DNA from: Bacteroidales bacterium
GTDB taxonomy: Bacteria > Bacteroidota > Bacteroidia > Bacteroidales > VadinHA17
Direction: 5' to 3'
DNA: 64,000 bases
Assembly: GCA_003141895.1 (NCBI GenBank)
Contig: PLNT01000007.1
Span: forward strand, 247,889 to 311,888
A program made the translations under genes and the position numbers. Below are positions 7,283 to 15,962 of the stretch, one piece after another. Below the pieces are notes generated by a model that made no database searches, was not told the origin of the DNA, and worked only from the letters and a program-made list of their open reading frames with translations. Within the stretch, counting starts at the first letter, position 1, and every line of letters begins with the position of its first letter.

Positions 7283-8773
7283 ATGGTACAGTATTTCATT
7301 CTTGCCCTTCTTGCGATTCTCCTTATCGTAAACATCATTCTCACTTTAAAAGCAGGCAAAGATGGTTCTGGTAATGAATTGTCTGAAATAAAAGATTCAA
7401 TAAATTCACTTGTACAAACCCTTAAAGTCACCGAAGCAAATTTAAAAGGTGAGTTTGCAACAAACAGAAAAGAAAACTCAGATAATGCAAAAGGATTGAG
7501 AGAAGAAGTCAATAATCATTTAAACACTTTCACTAAAACATTTTCAGACCAACTAACTACCCTAACCAACTCAGTGGCTGAAAAATTTACTGTATTCCAG
7601 AACAGTATTGACTCAAACAATAAGGATAGCCGCAAAGAACTTAAAGAAAATCTTGAAGCATTTAAAAATGAATTGAATATTGCCTTAAAAGATTTCAAAG
7701 AAAACATCAGAGATAGCTTTTCTGATTTCAACAAGCAACAACAAACTCAGAATTTTGTAAACACCGAAAAACTGGATGGATTGAAAAAAACATTGGAATC
7801 CTCCATCAAAAATTTACAGGACGGTAATGAGAAGAAGCTGGAAGAAATGAGAAACACCGTTGATGAAAAGTTGCAGAAAACTCTGGAGACAAGATTAACC
7901 CAATCATTTGAAATTGTGAGCAAGAACCTGGAATCGGTACAAAAAGGGTTAGGAGAAATGCAACAACTTGCAACCGGAGTTGGTGATTTGAAAAAAGTTT
8001 TAAGCAATGTTAAAACAAGAGGGATTTTAGGTGAATTGCAATTATCAAATATTCTCGAACAATTACTTTCACCGGAACAATATGAAATAAATGTCATTAC
8101 TAAAAAAGGAACAACCAACCGGGTTGAATTTGCAATAAAAATACCACAGCTTAATCAGGAAAATAAAGTACTGTTAATGCCCATCGATTCTAAGTTCCCT
8201 ATAGAAGATTATTATACACTCTTGACTGCGTATGATACAGGAGACACGTCATCTATTGAGGTATCGGGTAAGGCGTTGGAATCAGCAATTAAAAAAGCTG
8301 CTAGGGACATCCATGATAAATATATTGATCCACCCGACACGTCTGAGATAGGATTGCTTTTTTTGCCAGTCGAAGGATTATATGCCGAGGCTGTTCGAAG
8401 ACCCTCCCTGATTGAAACTCTTCAAAGAGATTTTCAGGTAATAATTACGGGTCCTACTACATTATCAGCAATTCTCAGCACAATCTCCTTTGGTTACAAA
8501 ACAATGGCAATGGAACAAAGAAGTGGTGAAATTAAAAGGACTTTAAGCGCAGTAAGAACGGAGTTTAACAAGTTTGGGGACGTCTTAAAAAAAGCCAAAG
8601 ATAAAATTGACAAAGCAAGTGAGGATATAGATGAATTGGTTGGAGCCCGTACAAGAAAAATTCAGTCAAAACTTAAATCATTTGATGAGTTACCAACCTC
8701 AGAAGTTAAATTGATTTTAGAGACAACCACAGAACCCGATCCGGCTGAAGAAACTAAAGATGATAAGGACTAA
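7283..8773 (+). CDS. rmuC: DNA recombination protein RmuC
   Basis: A 496-residue protein with an N-terminal membrane anchor (about residues 4-22), a long coiled coil (about 30-225) and the RmuC nuclease-like domain (about 235-430), including LGELQLSNILEQLLSPEQYE, MPIDSKFPIEDYYTL and IGLLFLPVEGLYAEA. E. coli RmuC limits recombination at inverted repeats and is related to the PD-(D/E)xK nucleases. Length and domain order are normal for the family. It follows the BRO/DinD-like gene by 14 bases and its stop overlaps the end of the convergent cysteine desulfurase by 4 bases. The same start sequence is duplicated about 1 kb upstream. Confidence 0.93.
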   Translation: MVQYFILALLAILLIVNIILTLKAGKDGSGNELSEIKDSINSLVQTLKVTEANLKGEFATNRKENSDNAKGLREEVNNHLNTFTKTFSDQLTTLTNSVAEKFTVFQNSIDSNNKDSRKELKENLEAFKNELNIALKDFKENIRDSFSDFNKQQQTQNFVNTEKLDGLKKTLESSIKNLQDGNEKKLEEMRNTVDEKLQKTLETRLTQSFEIVSKNLESVQKGLGEMQQLATGVGDLKKVLSNVKTRGILGELQLSNILEQLLSPEQYEINVITKKGTTNRVEFAIKIPQLNQENKVLLMPIDSKFPIEDYYTLLTAYDTGDTSSIEVSGKALESAIKKAARDIHDKYIDPPDTSEIGLLFLPVEGLYAEAVRRPSLIETLQRDFQVIITGPTTLSAILSTISFGYKTMAMEQRSGEIKRTLSAVRTEFNKFGDVLKKAKDKIDKASEDIDELVGARTRKIQSKLKSFDELPTSEVKLILETTTEPDPAEETKDDKD

Positions 8774-9948
8774 ATCATATTCTTTAATTCTTTGACCCGC
8801 TTTTTTATTGCTTCAATAGTTATTTCAATTTCAGCCCTGGTATTCTGTTTTCCCAGACTAATCCGTATGCTACTAAAAGCATCATTTTCATTTAAACCCA
8901 TAGCTGTTAGAACGTGACTGGGTTCTATCGAGGAAGAGGTACATGCGCTTCCATTACTAATAGCAATCATTGGGAATTCATCTTCAGGATTGCTTAATCC
9001 CATGATTAAAGCGTCACTATCGACACCCTGAAAGCAAATATTTAATGTGTTAAACAATCTTTGTTCTTTGTTCCCATTGATCCGGGTATTCTCAATAGAT
9101 AATAGTTTATCTTCCAAAAGATTTCTTAAATCAGCAACTTTCCTGGAAGTGCTTATCATTTCTTTTTTTGCTAAATCACCGGCAACCCCAAGAGCAACAA
9201 TTCCGGGTACATTAAGTGTCCCGCTTCGGATACCTCTTTCATGTCCACCCCCATGTAATAATGCAGGAATTTTTATCCGGTTATTTCTTTGCCTTATAAA
9301 TAATGCACCAATTCCCTTAGGAGCATATAATTTGTGCCCGCTAATACACATCAGATCAATCCCGGATTCATCAATGTTTACTGGAATTTTCCCAATTGCC
9401 TGGGTTGCATCAGTCATAAAAATTGCACCTGCAGAATGAGATAGTGCAGCAACTTCTTTTATAGGCTGCAGAACGCCAGTTTCATTATTTGCTAACATAA
9501 CGGACACAAGAATTGTCTCCTCTTTTAAAGCATTCCTGAGCTCTGATAAATCAATTAAACCATCTGACCTGACAGACAAATATGTTACTCTGTAACCTCT
9601 GGATTCAAGATATTTACAAGTATCAAGAATAGCTGGATGTTCAGTGGCGACGGTTATAATATGTTTTCCTTTTGAAAAGTAGTTTTCTGCGACACCTTTA
9701 ATTGCAAGATTTATGGCTTCTGTAGATCCGGAAGTAAAAATTACTTCGCTGGTTTCAGAGCCAATTAAATCAGCGATTTTGCTTCTTGCTAACTTTACCG
9801 CTTCATAAGCTTCAACACCAAATTTATGTGTACTGTTTGCGTTGGCGTAATTGGTGGTAAGATATGGCATCATAGCCTCCAACACACGTTCATCAATAGG
9901 TGTAGTTGCATTATTGTCAAGGTAAATTATCTTTTTTCCGGAATCCAT
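8770..9948 (-). CDS. Cysteine desulfurase (NifS/IscS/DndA-like)
   Basis: A 392-residue class V PLP enzyme that removes sulfur from cysteine and passes it on as a persulfide. Visible motifs are the N-terminal YLDNNATTP, TSGSTEAIN (71-80), His104 in ATEHPAIL, the PLP lysine Lys206 in SGHKLYAP, and the catalytic Cys336 in NGSACTSSS. All are intact, so it should be active. In phosphorothioation loci a cysteine desulfurase (DndA or IscS) supplies sulfur to DndC, and its position beside the dndC-like gene and rmuC supports that link. However, no SufS/IscU scaffold genes are near, and a housekeeping role is not excluded. It is convergent with rmuC. Confidence 0.93.
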   Translation of the reverse strand: MDSGKKIIYLDNNATTPIDERVLEAMMPYLTTNYANANSTHKFGVEAYEAVKLARSKIADLIGSETSEVIFTSGSTEAINLAIKGVAENYFSKGKHIITVATEHPAILDTCKYLESRGYRVTYLSVRSDGLIDLSELRNALKEETILVSVMLANNETGVLQPIKEVAALSHSAGAIFMTDATQAIGKIPVNIDESGIDLMCISGHKLYAPKGIGALFIRQRNNRIKIPALLHGGGHERGIRSGTLNVPGIVALGVAGDLAKKEMISTSRKVADLRNLLEDKLLSIENTRINGNKEQRLFNTLNICFQGVDSDALIMGLSNPEDEFPMIAISNGSACTSSSIEPSHVLTAMGLNENDAFSSIRISLGKQNTRAEIEITIEAIKKRVKELKNMI

Positions 9949-10332
9949 ATATAAGACAAATTTATGAATTTAAGATGGATGATCACTATATAAAAAATTA
10001 GATATGAAACATAATTAAATTAAACCACAAGTACCGCAAAAGCTTTAATCTGATAAAGTACATGCTCAAATTAGGTATTATGGAAAATTACTGCTCATAT
10101 AATGACAAATCTTATCTTTTCCATAAAGTATCAGCAAATATTATTAAAATTTAATAAATAAAGAAGGCGGTACATTTTGTCTCACTGCATTTCTCAATAA
10201 CATAAGCAAGGATGAGTTCTGTTCCGGGTAATTTAGTATTCTTGACTAAAGTGAAATAAATCATTTGAATTTATATTGTTAAACTTGTCTAAGAAGATTA
10301 TTTCAAGAAAATCTGTCAATATTTAACCTTAC
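9949..10332. other. Divergent intergenic region, no gene seen
   Basis: 384 A+T-rich bases between the divergent cysteine desulfurase and FISUMP lipoprotein genes. It must hold both promoters, but no repeat or hairpin stands out. Confidence 0.55.
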
Positions 10333-11118
10333 ATGAGAAAAATATCTAAAATTTCAGAAAGATTTTTACTGTTTATATCGCTATTAATACTTATCCTTTC
10401 GTGCAAAAAAGATAAACCCATTACTCAGAATCCCATCATCTTTAATCCTGACTTAACCTATGGTACAATGACCGACTATGATGGAAACGAATATAAAACT
10501 ATAACTATTGGTACTCAAATATGGATGGCTGAAAACCTGAAAACTACAAAATTTAATGATGGTATAGACATACCTCTGATAACAGATTACAATTCATGGA
10601 ATAATAGTACCACTCCAGCTTATTCCTGGTACGACAATAATTCTACTTTTTATAAATCAATATATGGAGCCTTGTATAATGCTTACACTATAAATACCGG
10701 CAGGCTCTGTCCTCTCGGTTGGTCGGTTCCAAATAATAATGACTTGACAACATTAGTAACCTTCCTGGGAGACACTGCCGGAACATATCCCTATAGCGCC
10801 AGAGCTGGCAATAAACTAAGAGAAATAGACACTTACCATTGGACTATTGGTATGGCTGGTGGAGCAGGTGTCTGGTATCCAAGCACTAATGTTGGCACTA
10901 ATGAAAGCGGTTTTACCGCTCTGCCATGTGGCCGACGAGGTGGCGACGGCTCTTCTGTGGGGAGTGGTTCCAACACCTATTGGTGGAGTTCTTCAGTACA
11001 TGTTTTAGTAGGGAACAACTGGTATTGGAGTGTTGGAAACGTATACGGTGGAGTAGCTAGTAACTACGATTTCAGCAAGAATTATGGTTTTTCTGTTCGC
11101 TGTTTAAAAATAAATTGA
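10333..11118 (+). CDS. FISUMP-domain lipoprotein
   Basis: A 261-residue lipoprotein with lipobox LILSCK (acylated Cys near residue 24), then one FISUMP (Fibrobacter succinogenes major paralogous) domain from about residue 45 to the end. Diagnostic stretches are DYDGNEYKTITIGTQIWMAE, NLKTTKFNDG, YSWYDNN, LCPLGWSVPNN, ESGFTALPCGRRGG, YWWSSS and the terminal GFSVRCLK. FISUMP proteins are abundant, surface-associated and of unknown biochemical function, some linked to adhesion or glycan binding. A second paralogue with extra repeats lies at 13340-14929; similarity between the two is visible at DNA level as well. Confidence 0.9.
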   Translation: MRKISKISERFLLFISLLILILSCKKDKPITQNPIIFNPDLTYGTMTDYDGNEYKTITIGTQIWMAENLKTTKFNDGIDIPLITDYNSWNNSTTPAYSWYDNNSTFYKSIYGALYNAYTINTGRLCPLGWSVPNNNDLTTLVTFLGDTAGTYPYSARAGNKLREIDTYHWTIGMAGGAGVWYPSTNVGTNESGFTALPCGRRGGDGSSVGSGSNTYWWSSSVHVLVGNNWYWSVGNVYGGVASNYDFSKNYGFSVRCLKIN

Positions 11119-11454
11119 TAACCACCTGATCCTAATAATTACAATAAAGCACGAAACGCTAACTTGGACGCTTTAGTTAATTTGCTTCCGCAGCCCGGAC
11201 TACTTCGTAATCAGCCCCCAAAGTCTATGATATAGAACTTTAACCCACTTATTAAATCTTCTAACACCCGGACTGATCCTGCTGCCGTGACAAAGTCAAT
11301 ATCAACTTTATTTGTTAGCATCGCATGAAGCATACAGGGATTGAATTACTCCTAAGCAAGTTGTGTTTAATTCGCGACTCCCTGCACTTGAGATAGAAAG
11401 AACTAATTAGTATCTTTGATAGTATCAAATGATACTATCGTTAATTAAGTTTCT
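11119..11454. other. Intergenic region upstream of the Fic gene
   Basis: 336 bases without a gene. Apart from the operator-like repeat at its right end (separate entry) nothing stands out; short frames here have no protein-like features. Confidence 0.6.
11408..11439. promoter_or_regulatory. Operator-like repeat upstream of fic
   Basis: A perfect inverted repeat GATAGTATC-AAAT-GATACTATC (11418-11439) ends 15 bases before the Fic start codon. A further TAGTATC half-site sits at 11408-11414, twelve bases before the same half-site at 11420-11426, so three half-sites are present. Position and symmetry suggest a binding site for a dimeric regulator, possibly the C-terminal winged-helix region of the Fic protein itself. 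Confidence 0.7.
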
Positions 11455-12429
11455 ATGAAGCCTCCTTACCAGATAACAAATAAAATTATCGAGTTAATTG
11501 CTTCAATTTCTGAAAAAATTGGAGAAGTAAATTCTGCTCATTTATACAGACCACCAACTGAATTAAGAAAAAAGAACAGAATCAAAACAATTCAGTCTTC
11601 CTTGGAGATTGAAGGAAACACTCTTTCTATCGAACAGATAACTGCGATTTTAGAGAATAAAAAAGTTGTTGCGCCTAAAAAAGATATTCTAGAGGTAAAA
11701 AATGCAATTATTGTTTACGACAAACTCGCAGATTATAAACCATATAGTTTAACTTCTTTCTTTAAGGTTCATGAGATTCTTATGAAAGGACTTGTTGACA
11801 ATCCAGGCTGTATCAGAAGTAAATCTGTTGGGATTATCAAAGGTTCGGTAATAACACATGTAGCACCTCCAGGCAACATAGTTCGTTCATTATTGAAAGA
11901 CTTATTTGACTATCTCAAAAAAGACAAAGACCTACTTCTTATTAAAAGTTGTATCTTTCATTATGAGGTAGAATTTATCCATCCATTTATTGATGGAAAT
12001 GGAAGAATGGGCCGACTTTGGCAAACAGTACTTCTGAGACAATATTCCCCGGTCTTTGAGTTTCTTCCTGTTGAATCTTTAATAAAGGCAAAACAAGAGG
12101 AATATTACAGAATTCTTGGAGAATCTGATAATCAAGGAGATTCAACTGGATTTGTGGAGTTTATGCTTCAAATCATTAATGACTCGCTTGAGAATTTATT
12201 AATCAACCAAAATGTGAACCTTACAAGTGAGGACCGGATAAATATCTTTAAAGAAAAGGCAGGATCTGATTCATTCACAAGACAAGACTACATGAGACAA
12301 TTTAAGGATATTTCATCTGCTACTGCCAGTCGAGATTTAAAAGAAGCAGTTGACAAAGGGACCTCAGAAAGGACCGGTGACAAAAGGACTACACAGTATA
12401 GATTTAAAAATAAAAAACATCAGTTTTAA
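11455..12429 (+). CDS. Fic-family AMPylase with N-terminal inhibitory motif and C-terminal winged helix
   Basis: A 324-residue protein. The Fic core has the full active-site loop HPFIDGNGRMGRLW (His at about residue 178), so AMP transfer to protein hydroxyls is expected. An N-terminal helix carries SSLEIEGN (about residues 49-56), fitting the [S/T]xxxE[G/N] inhibitory motif of class II Fic proteins, in which the antitoxin-like helix is built in. The C-terminal ~70 residues (SFTRQDYMRQF, SATASRDLKEAVDKG) form a winged-helix DNA-binding region. Together with the palindrome just upstream this suggests autoregulation. The RDD membrane protein follows after 13 bases. Confidence 0.9.
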   Translation: MKPPYQITNKIIELIASISEKIGEVNSAHLYRPPTELRKKNRIKTIQSSLEIEGNTLSIEQITAILENKKVVAPKKDILEVKNAIIVYDKLADYKPYSLTSFFKVHEILMKGLVDNPGCIRSKSVGIIKGSVITHVAPPGNIVRSLLKDLFDYLKKDKDLLLIKSCIFHYEVEFIHPFIDGNGRMGRLWQTVLLRQYSPVFEFLPVESLIKAKQEEYYRILGESDNQGDSTGFVEFMLQIINDSLENLLINQNVNLTSEDRINIFKEKAGSDSFTRQDYMRQFKDISSATASRDLKEAVDKGTSERTGDKRTTQYRFKNKKHQF

Positions 12430-12442
12430 TTCTATTTGTAAT

Positions 12443-12832
12443 ATGAATCGTATTAAAAAGTCAACCCGGTTTTACAATTTTTTAATTGATTCCATAATAT
12501 TTAGTGTTTTAGCCCTGATAATTGTTCCGCTCATCGTCAGATATGTTCCCGGTTTCAAAGTTTATAACCCCAAAAACAACAGAATTCTGGCTATGTCATT
12601 ATACTTCTTATACTATTTCCTGTTTGAGATTGTTTTTTCATCCACACCCGGAAAACTGATTACAAAAACCAGGATAGTTGATAAACTAACATTTTCAAAA
12701 TCATCCATATTTAAAGTATTCATCAGAACACTTTGCAGATTCATTCCACTTGAAGCGCTGACAATTTTCTTCGATGAGAATAATCTTACATGGCATGATA
12801 AAATCTCAAAGACTACTTTAATTAATATATAA
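12443..12832 (+). CDS. RDD-family membrane protein
   Basis: Started at the ATG at 12443 (MNRIKKSTRFYNFLIDS) this is a 129-residue protein with the RDD layout: Arg in the first helix, two to three membrane segments (about residues 14-36, 48-68 and 85-105), the STPGKLITKTRIVD loop and the C-terminal WHDKISKT. An in-frame extension back to 12350 overlaps fic and is unlikely. RDD proteins are small membrane proteins, sometimes ion exchangers, mostly uncharacterised. It is close enough to fic (13 bases) to be cotranscribed, though a functional tie is not evident. Confidence 0.85.
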   Translation: MNRIKKSTRFYNFLIDSIIFSVLALIIVPLIVRYVPGFKVYNPKNNRILAMSLYFLYYFLFEIVFSSTPGKLITKTRIVDKLTFSKSSIFKVFIRTLCRFIPLEALTIFFDENNLTWHDKISKTTLINI

Positions 12833-12869
12833 CTTAAACAATTTCATCCCTATCTCTAAATATAATTCT

Positions 12870-13169
12870 ATGAAAAAAGTAAAAATCATGATTTTGGCTA
12901 TTTTATTATTGGTAGCTGTCATTTTACCTTCATGTGCAACATTATTTTGTGGCCCTGTATCAGCATGCCAAAGAACTAAACCCGCCGCCGGAGAACCACA
13001 AAGAGAAGTCAGAGTCGGTGCTCTGGTTCTTGATATTCTGCTTTTCTGGCCTGGTGTAATTGTTGATTTTGCAACTGCGGCAATTTATAAACCTTGCAAC
13101 AGGGAATTTGAGGTTCACATGGTGAAGGGTGCAGAACCTGCGATGCGAGGCACAAGACGACAGATATGA
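12870..13169 (+). CDS. Small lipoprotein, function unknown
   Basis: A 99-residue lipoprotein: signal peptide with lipobox ILPSC (acylated Cys near residue 22), then three further cysteines and a hydrophobic stretch VGALVLDILLFWPGVIVDF (about 49-67) followed by AIYKPCNREF. The hydrophobic stretch plus the Cys pattern resemble small YceK-like envelope lipoproteins. The last eight codons (RGTRRQI and stop) lie inside an intergenic repeat that recurs at 14945, so the natural C-terminus may have been replaced when the repeat arrived. Confidence 0.7.
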   Translation: MKKVKIMILAILLLVAVILPSCATLFCGPVSACQRTKPAAGEPQREVRVGALVLDILLFWPGVIVDFATAAIYKPCNREFEVHMVKGAEPAMRGTRRQI

Positions 13170-13227
13170 GGCGTGAGGTACGGGGTGTGCGGCAAGACCG
13201 CATGACAGCACGACCGCAAGACTATTA
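13147..13227. repeat. Intergenic repeat, copy A
   Basis: Shares with copy B (14945-15061) the order GAGGCACAAGAC, ACAG(A/G)TATGAGG, GTGTGCGGCAAGACCGCA and GACCGCA...GACTATTA. It is shorter than copy B because it has fewer GAGGCGT units. It overlaps the 3' end of the lipoprotein gene and supplies its stop codon. Confidence 0.8.
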
Positions 13228-13339
13228 TTTCACACGACGCACGATGTACGGGTCAGTGTTAAAATAAAGTTGCATTCTGATTAAACAAATTGTAAATTGA
13301 GAAATGTATTATGAGATCAATAACTTAAATACAAACTCC

Positions 13340-14929
13340 ATGAAAAATTTAACCGGAATATTAGTTTTTATCCCTGTAGTTTTTCTGATCCATTCATGTA
13401 AACCGGATCCAAAACTTACCCCACCTGTTCTTACTTCAGCGCAGGTGACAGAAATTACTTATACAACTGCCACTGCCGGAGGAGAATTAACGGATATAGG
13501 AGGAGCTTATGTTACTGCCAGGGGTGTCTGCTGGAGCACTTCTGTTGAACCAACCATTTCTGACTACAAGACTACTGAGAGTGGTGGATTAGGAGTTTTC
13601 ACAAGTCAGCTAACCGGGCTGACTCCGAATACTATGTATTATGTCAGGGCTTATGGTACTAATAGTGCCGGAACAGCTTATGGCAATGAGGTATCATTTA
13701 AAACACTCCAGATTGAGGTTCCGGTTTTAACAACAACAGAAATAACTTCTATTACACAAACTACAGCCTCTTCAGGTGGAAATATAACAGATGAAAAAGG
13801 AGGATCGGTGACTGCAAGAGGAATATGCTGGAGCACACATACAAACCCTACAACATCAGATAACAATACCAGTGATGGTGCAGGAACCGGAAGTTTCAAC
13901 AGTTCGCTGACTGATCTGGTTCCAGGGACAACCTATTATGTTAAAGCATATGCAACAAACAGTGTAGGGACTGCTTACGGAAATGAAATAAGTTTTATAT
14001 CGTTGACAACAATACCAACCGTCACCACTACAGCAGTTTCCTCAATAAAACAAACAAATGTGGTAGGGGGAGGCAATGTAACCAGTGATGGCGGATCAAC
14101 TGTGAATGCGAGAGGTGTCTGTTGGAGTACGTCATCAAATCCTTCAATTACGGATAACCACACCACGGACGGAACAGGAACAGGAATATTTGCAAGTTCA
14201 ATAATTGGACTTACCCCTAAAACCAGTTATTATCTCAGATCTTATGCTACAAATAGTGAAGGTATTGTATATGGAGATGTTGTACCGTTTACAACTCAAA
14301 ATTTTGGCACCCTAACAGATATTGATGGGAATGTGTATAAAAGTATAGATATTGGAACGCAAACATGGATGGCTGAAAACCTGAAGACTACCAAGTATAA
14401 TGACGGTACGGCCATACCTTTGATTACTGACAATACTGCATGGTTAGTATTGACTACTCCGGCATACTCCTGGTATAATAATGATGCAGGTACCTATAAA
14501 GAAACTTATGGAGCCCTGTACAACTGGTTTGCCGTGGATGAAGTAAGTAACGGTGGTAAAAATATTTGCCCCACAGGTTGGCATTTGTCAACCGATACCG
14601 AATGGATAATACTTACAACTTATGTTGGGGGAGTAAATAATGCAGGTGGTAAACTAAAAGAAACCGGGACAAGTCATTGGAACGCACCTAACAAAGATGC
14701 AACCAATGAAAGCGGATTTACTGCACTTCCGGCAGGACTCCGTCATGACTACTCAGGTGAATTTCTCTATATAGGAATGGGTGGTGTCTGGTGGAGTTCT
14801 ACAACAGGCAATCCTGGTAACGCTTATCGCTGGGATACATACTACGAAAGAGCCGATGTGGGATATAACGGCGACATTCCTCTGCAAAAGCGCGGTGGCT
14901 TTTCTGTTCGTTGTGTTAAGAATAACTAA
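13340..14929 (+). CDS. FISUMP-domain lipoprotein with three fibronectin-like repeats
   Basis: Started at the ATG at 13340 this is a 529-residue lipoprotein (lipobox LIHSC, Cys near residue 20). Three ~98-residue repeats follow (about 28-125, 126-223 and 224-321), each with TTAxxGG, TARGVCWST, a Gly/Thr-rich turn and YYVRAYATNSAGTAYGNE, the Bacteroidota version of a fibronectin type III-like strand module. A FISUMP domain (about 322-529) closes the protein (TWMAENLKTTKYNDG, CPTGWHL, FTALPAGLRH, WWSST, GFSVRCVK). This looks like a surface protein on a stalk. It is a paralogue of the shorter protein at 10333-11118. Confidence 0.9.
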   Translation: MKNLTGILVFIPVVFLIHSCKPDPKLTPPVLTSAQVTEITYTTATAGGELTDIGGAYVTARGVCWSTSVEPTISDYKTTESGGLGVFTSQLTGLTPNTMYYVRAYGTNSAGTAYGNEVSFKTLQIEVPVLTTTEITSITQTTASSGGNITDEKGGSVTARGICWSTHTNPTTSDNNTSDGAGTGSFNSSLTDLVPGTTYYVKAYATNSVGTAYGNEISFISLTTIPTVTTTAVSSIKQTNVVGGGNVTSDGGSTVNARGVCWSTSSNPSITDNHTTDGTGTGIFASSIIGLTPKTSYYLRSYATNSEGIVYGDVVPFTTQNFGTLTDIDGNVYKSIDIGTQTWMAENLKTTKYNDGTAIPLITDNTAWLVLTTPAYSWYNNDAGTYKETYGALYNWFAVDEVSNGGKNICPTGWHLSTDTEWIILTTYVGGVNNAGGKLKETGTSHWNAPNKDATNESGFTALPAGLRHDYSGEFLYIGMGGVWWSSTTGNPGNAYRWDTYYERADVGYNGDIPLQKRGGFSVRCVKNN

Positions 14930-14944
14930 TCTATTTCACGACGC

Positions 14945-15061
14945 GAGGCACAAGACAACAGGTATGAGGTATGAGGCGTGAGGCGTGAGGCGTGAGGCGT
15001 GAGGCGTGAGGCATGAGAGGTACGTGGTGTGCGGCAAGACCGCACGACCGCATGACTATTA
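14945..15061. repeat. Intergenic repeat, copy B, with a 7-bp GAGGCGT array
   Basis: Second copy of the repeat described at 13147-13227. Between its conserved ends it contains tandem TGAGG(C/T)(G/A) units: several perfect GAGGCGT heptamers in a row (about 14970-15016) plus variants with T or A. The copy lies just after the FISUMP stop codon. Confidence 0.8.
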
Positions 15062-15080
15062 ATAGCCTTTACGCCCTTCG

Positions 15081-15326
15081 TTACAGCAACTGATAAATCT
15101 TAAGGTATAGAAAATGCCACTCAGTAAGTTCTTCGAGATTAGTGGTTTTCCAGCCGGATTTCCTGATACCATGTGGAGATACAGTTTGAACCTCTCCTTT
15201 CCGGAGCTTGACTAAATAACTTTTTTTGCCCAGATCCTCATGCATAAATTCTACCGTTTTATCAGCGTCATGCAACCTGGTTATAACCTTATATTTTAAA
15301 TTCAGAAGATCATTTTCAGTAATCAT
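15081..15326 (-). CDS. Small protein, function unknown
   Basis: An 81-residue frame, MITENDLLNLKYKVITRLHD to LYLKIYQLL, with no signal peptide or membrane helix. It has a balanced, protein-like composition (charged, aromatic and hydrophobic residues alternate; KLRKGEVQTVSPHGIRKSGWK in the middle). It reads like a real small cytosolic protein but matches no family I can name. It stands alone on the minus strand between repeat-rich regions. Confidence 0.5.
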   Translation of the reverse strand: MITENDLLNLKYKVITRLHDADKTVEFMHEDLGKKSYLVKLRKGEVQTVSPHGIRKSGWKTTNLEELTEWHFLYLKIYQLL

Positions 15327-15962
15327 CTTGATTATAATAATTTTAAATACCGGATATAGGAAGTTTTCATTTTTGATTTTATGAGAACTACTAATGCTGC
15401 AAATCTAAAGCTATAATTCCAGCAGGGGATTAATATCAGATTAGTTAGGGGTTAATTATAGATTAAGAAAAGGCATGTTACTCCGTACAACCATGTGTTT
15501 AAACTTTTATGAACCATTGAACCAAAGAACAATTGAACAAATAGAACCATCGAACCATCGTATCATAGAACCGTTGTCCCATCAAATCCATAAACGACAA
15601 TCGTCAATCGATCAATCGCCTATCGCTATAATACATCACTCCCTTCCCCCCGGATGGCATCCATACTCAACATTCCCGGTCATTATTCACAAGTCACCCC
15701 ACTTTGACTTCCGTTCGACTTGTTCACGTTGTTGAGTGGGAAATTTCTGGCAATTTCCCCGGGTGCCATCCTTCTTTTTAGTCTCCCGGCTCTTTCTGTA
15801 ATTGCAAAGTGCAAGGCGCATGGTGCAACAAATGTTAGATTCTGCTCCCATCCTTGGGGAAGCAGAATTTATGTGGACCTCTGTGCTTCTCTGTGTAAGT
15901 TCCTTGCATTTTGACTTTTGTCTTTTTACTTTTGTCTTTTATCTTGATCCATCGAGTTAGTC
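15327..15962. other. Long intergenic region with low-complexity tracts
   Basis: 636 bases without a supported gene. Around 15505-15600 runs a degenerate array built on GAACCAT/GAACAAT-like octamers, which opens a meaningless 86-codon frame. Around 15905-15950 a pyrimidine-rich tract repeats ACTTTTGTCTTTT; a related tract occurs at about 4163-4185. Confidence 0.65.

Noticed and set aside
7747..8118. 123-codon minus-strand frame inside rmuC
   Set aside because: Serine/phenylalanine-rich mirror of the rmuC coiled-coil codons; no independent features.
5110..9948. Prophage, because of the BRO/DinD-like gene
   Set aside because: No integrase, terminase, capsid, tail or lysis genes nearby; BRO-N domains also occur outside phages.
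15475..15735. 86-codon frame
   Set aside because: Made of a degenerate GAACCAT-like octamer array; composition reflects the repeat, not a protein.
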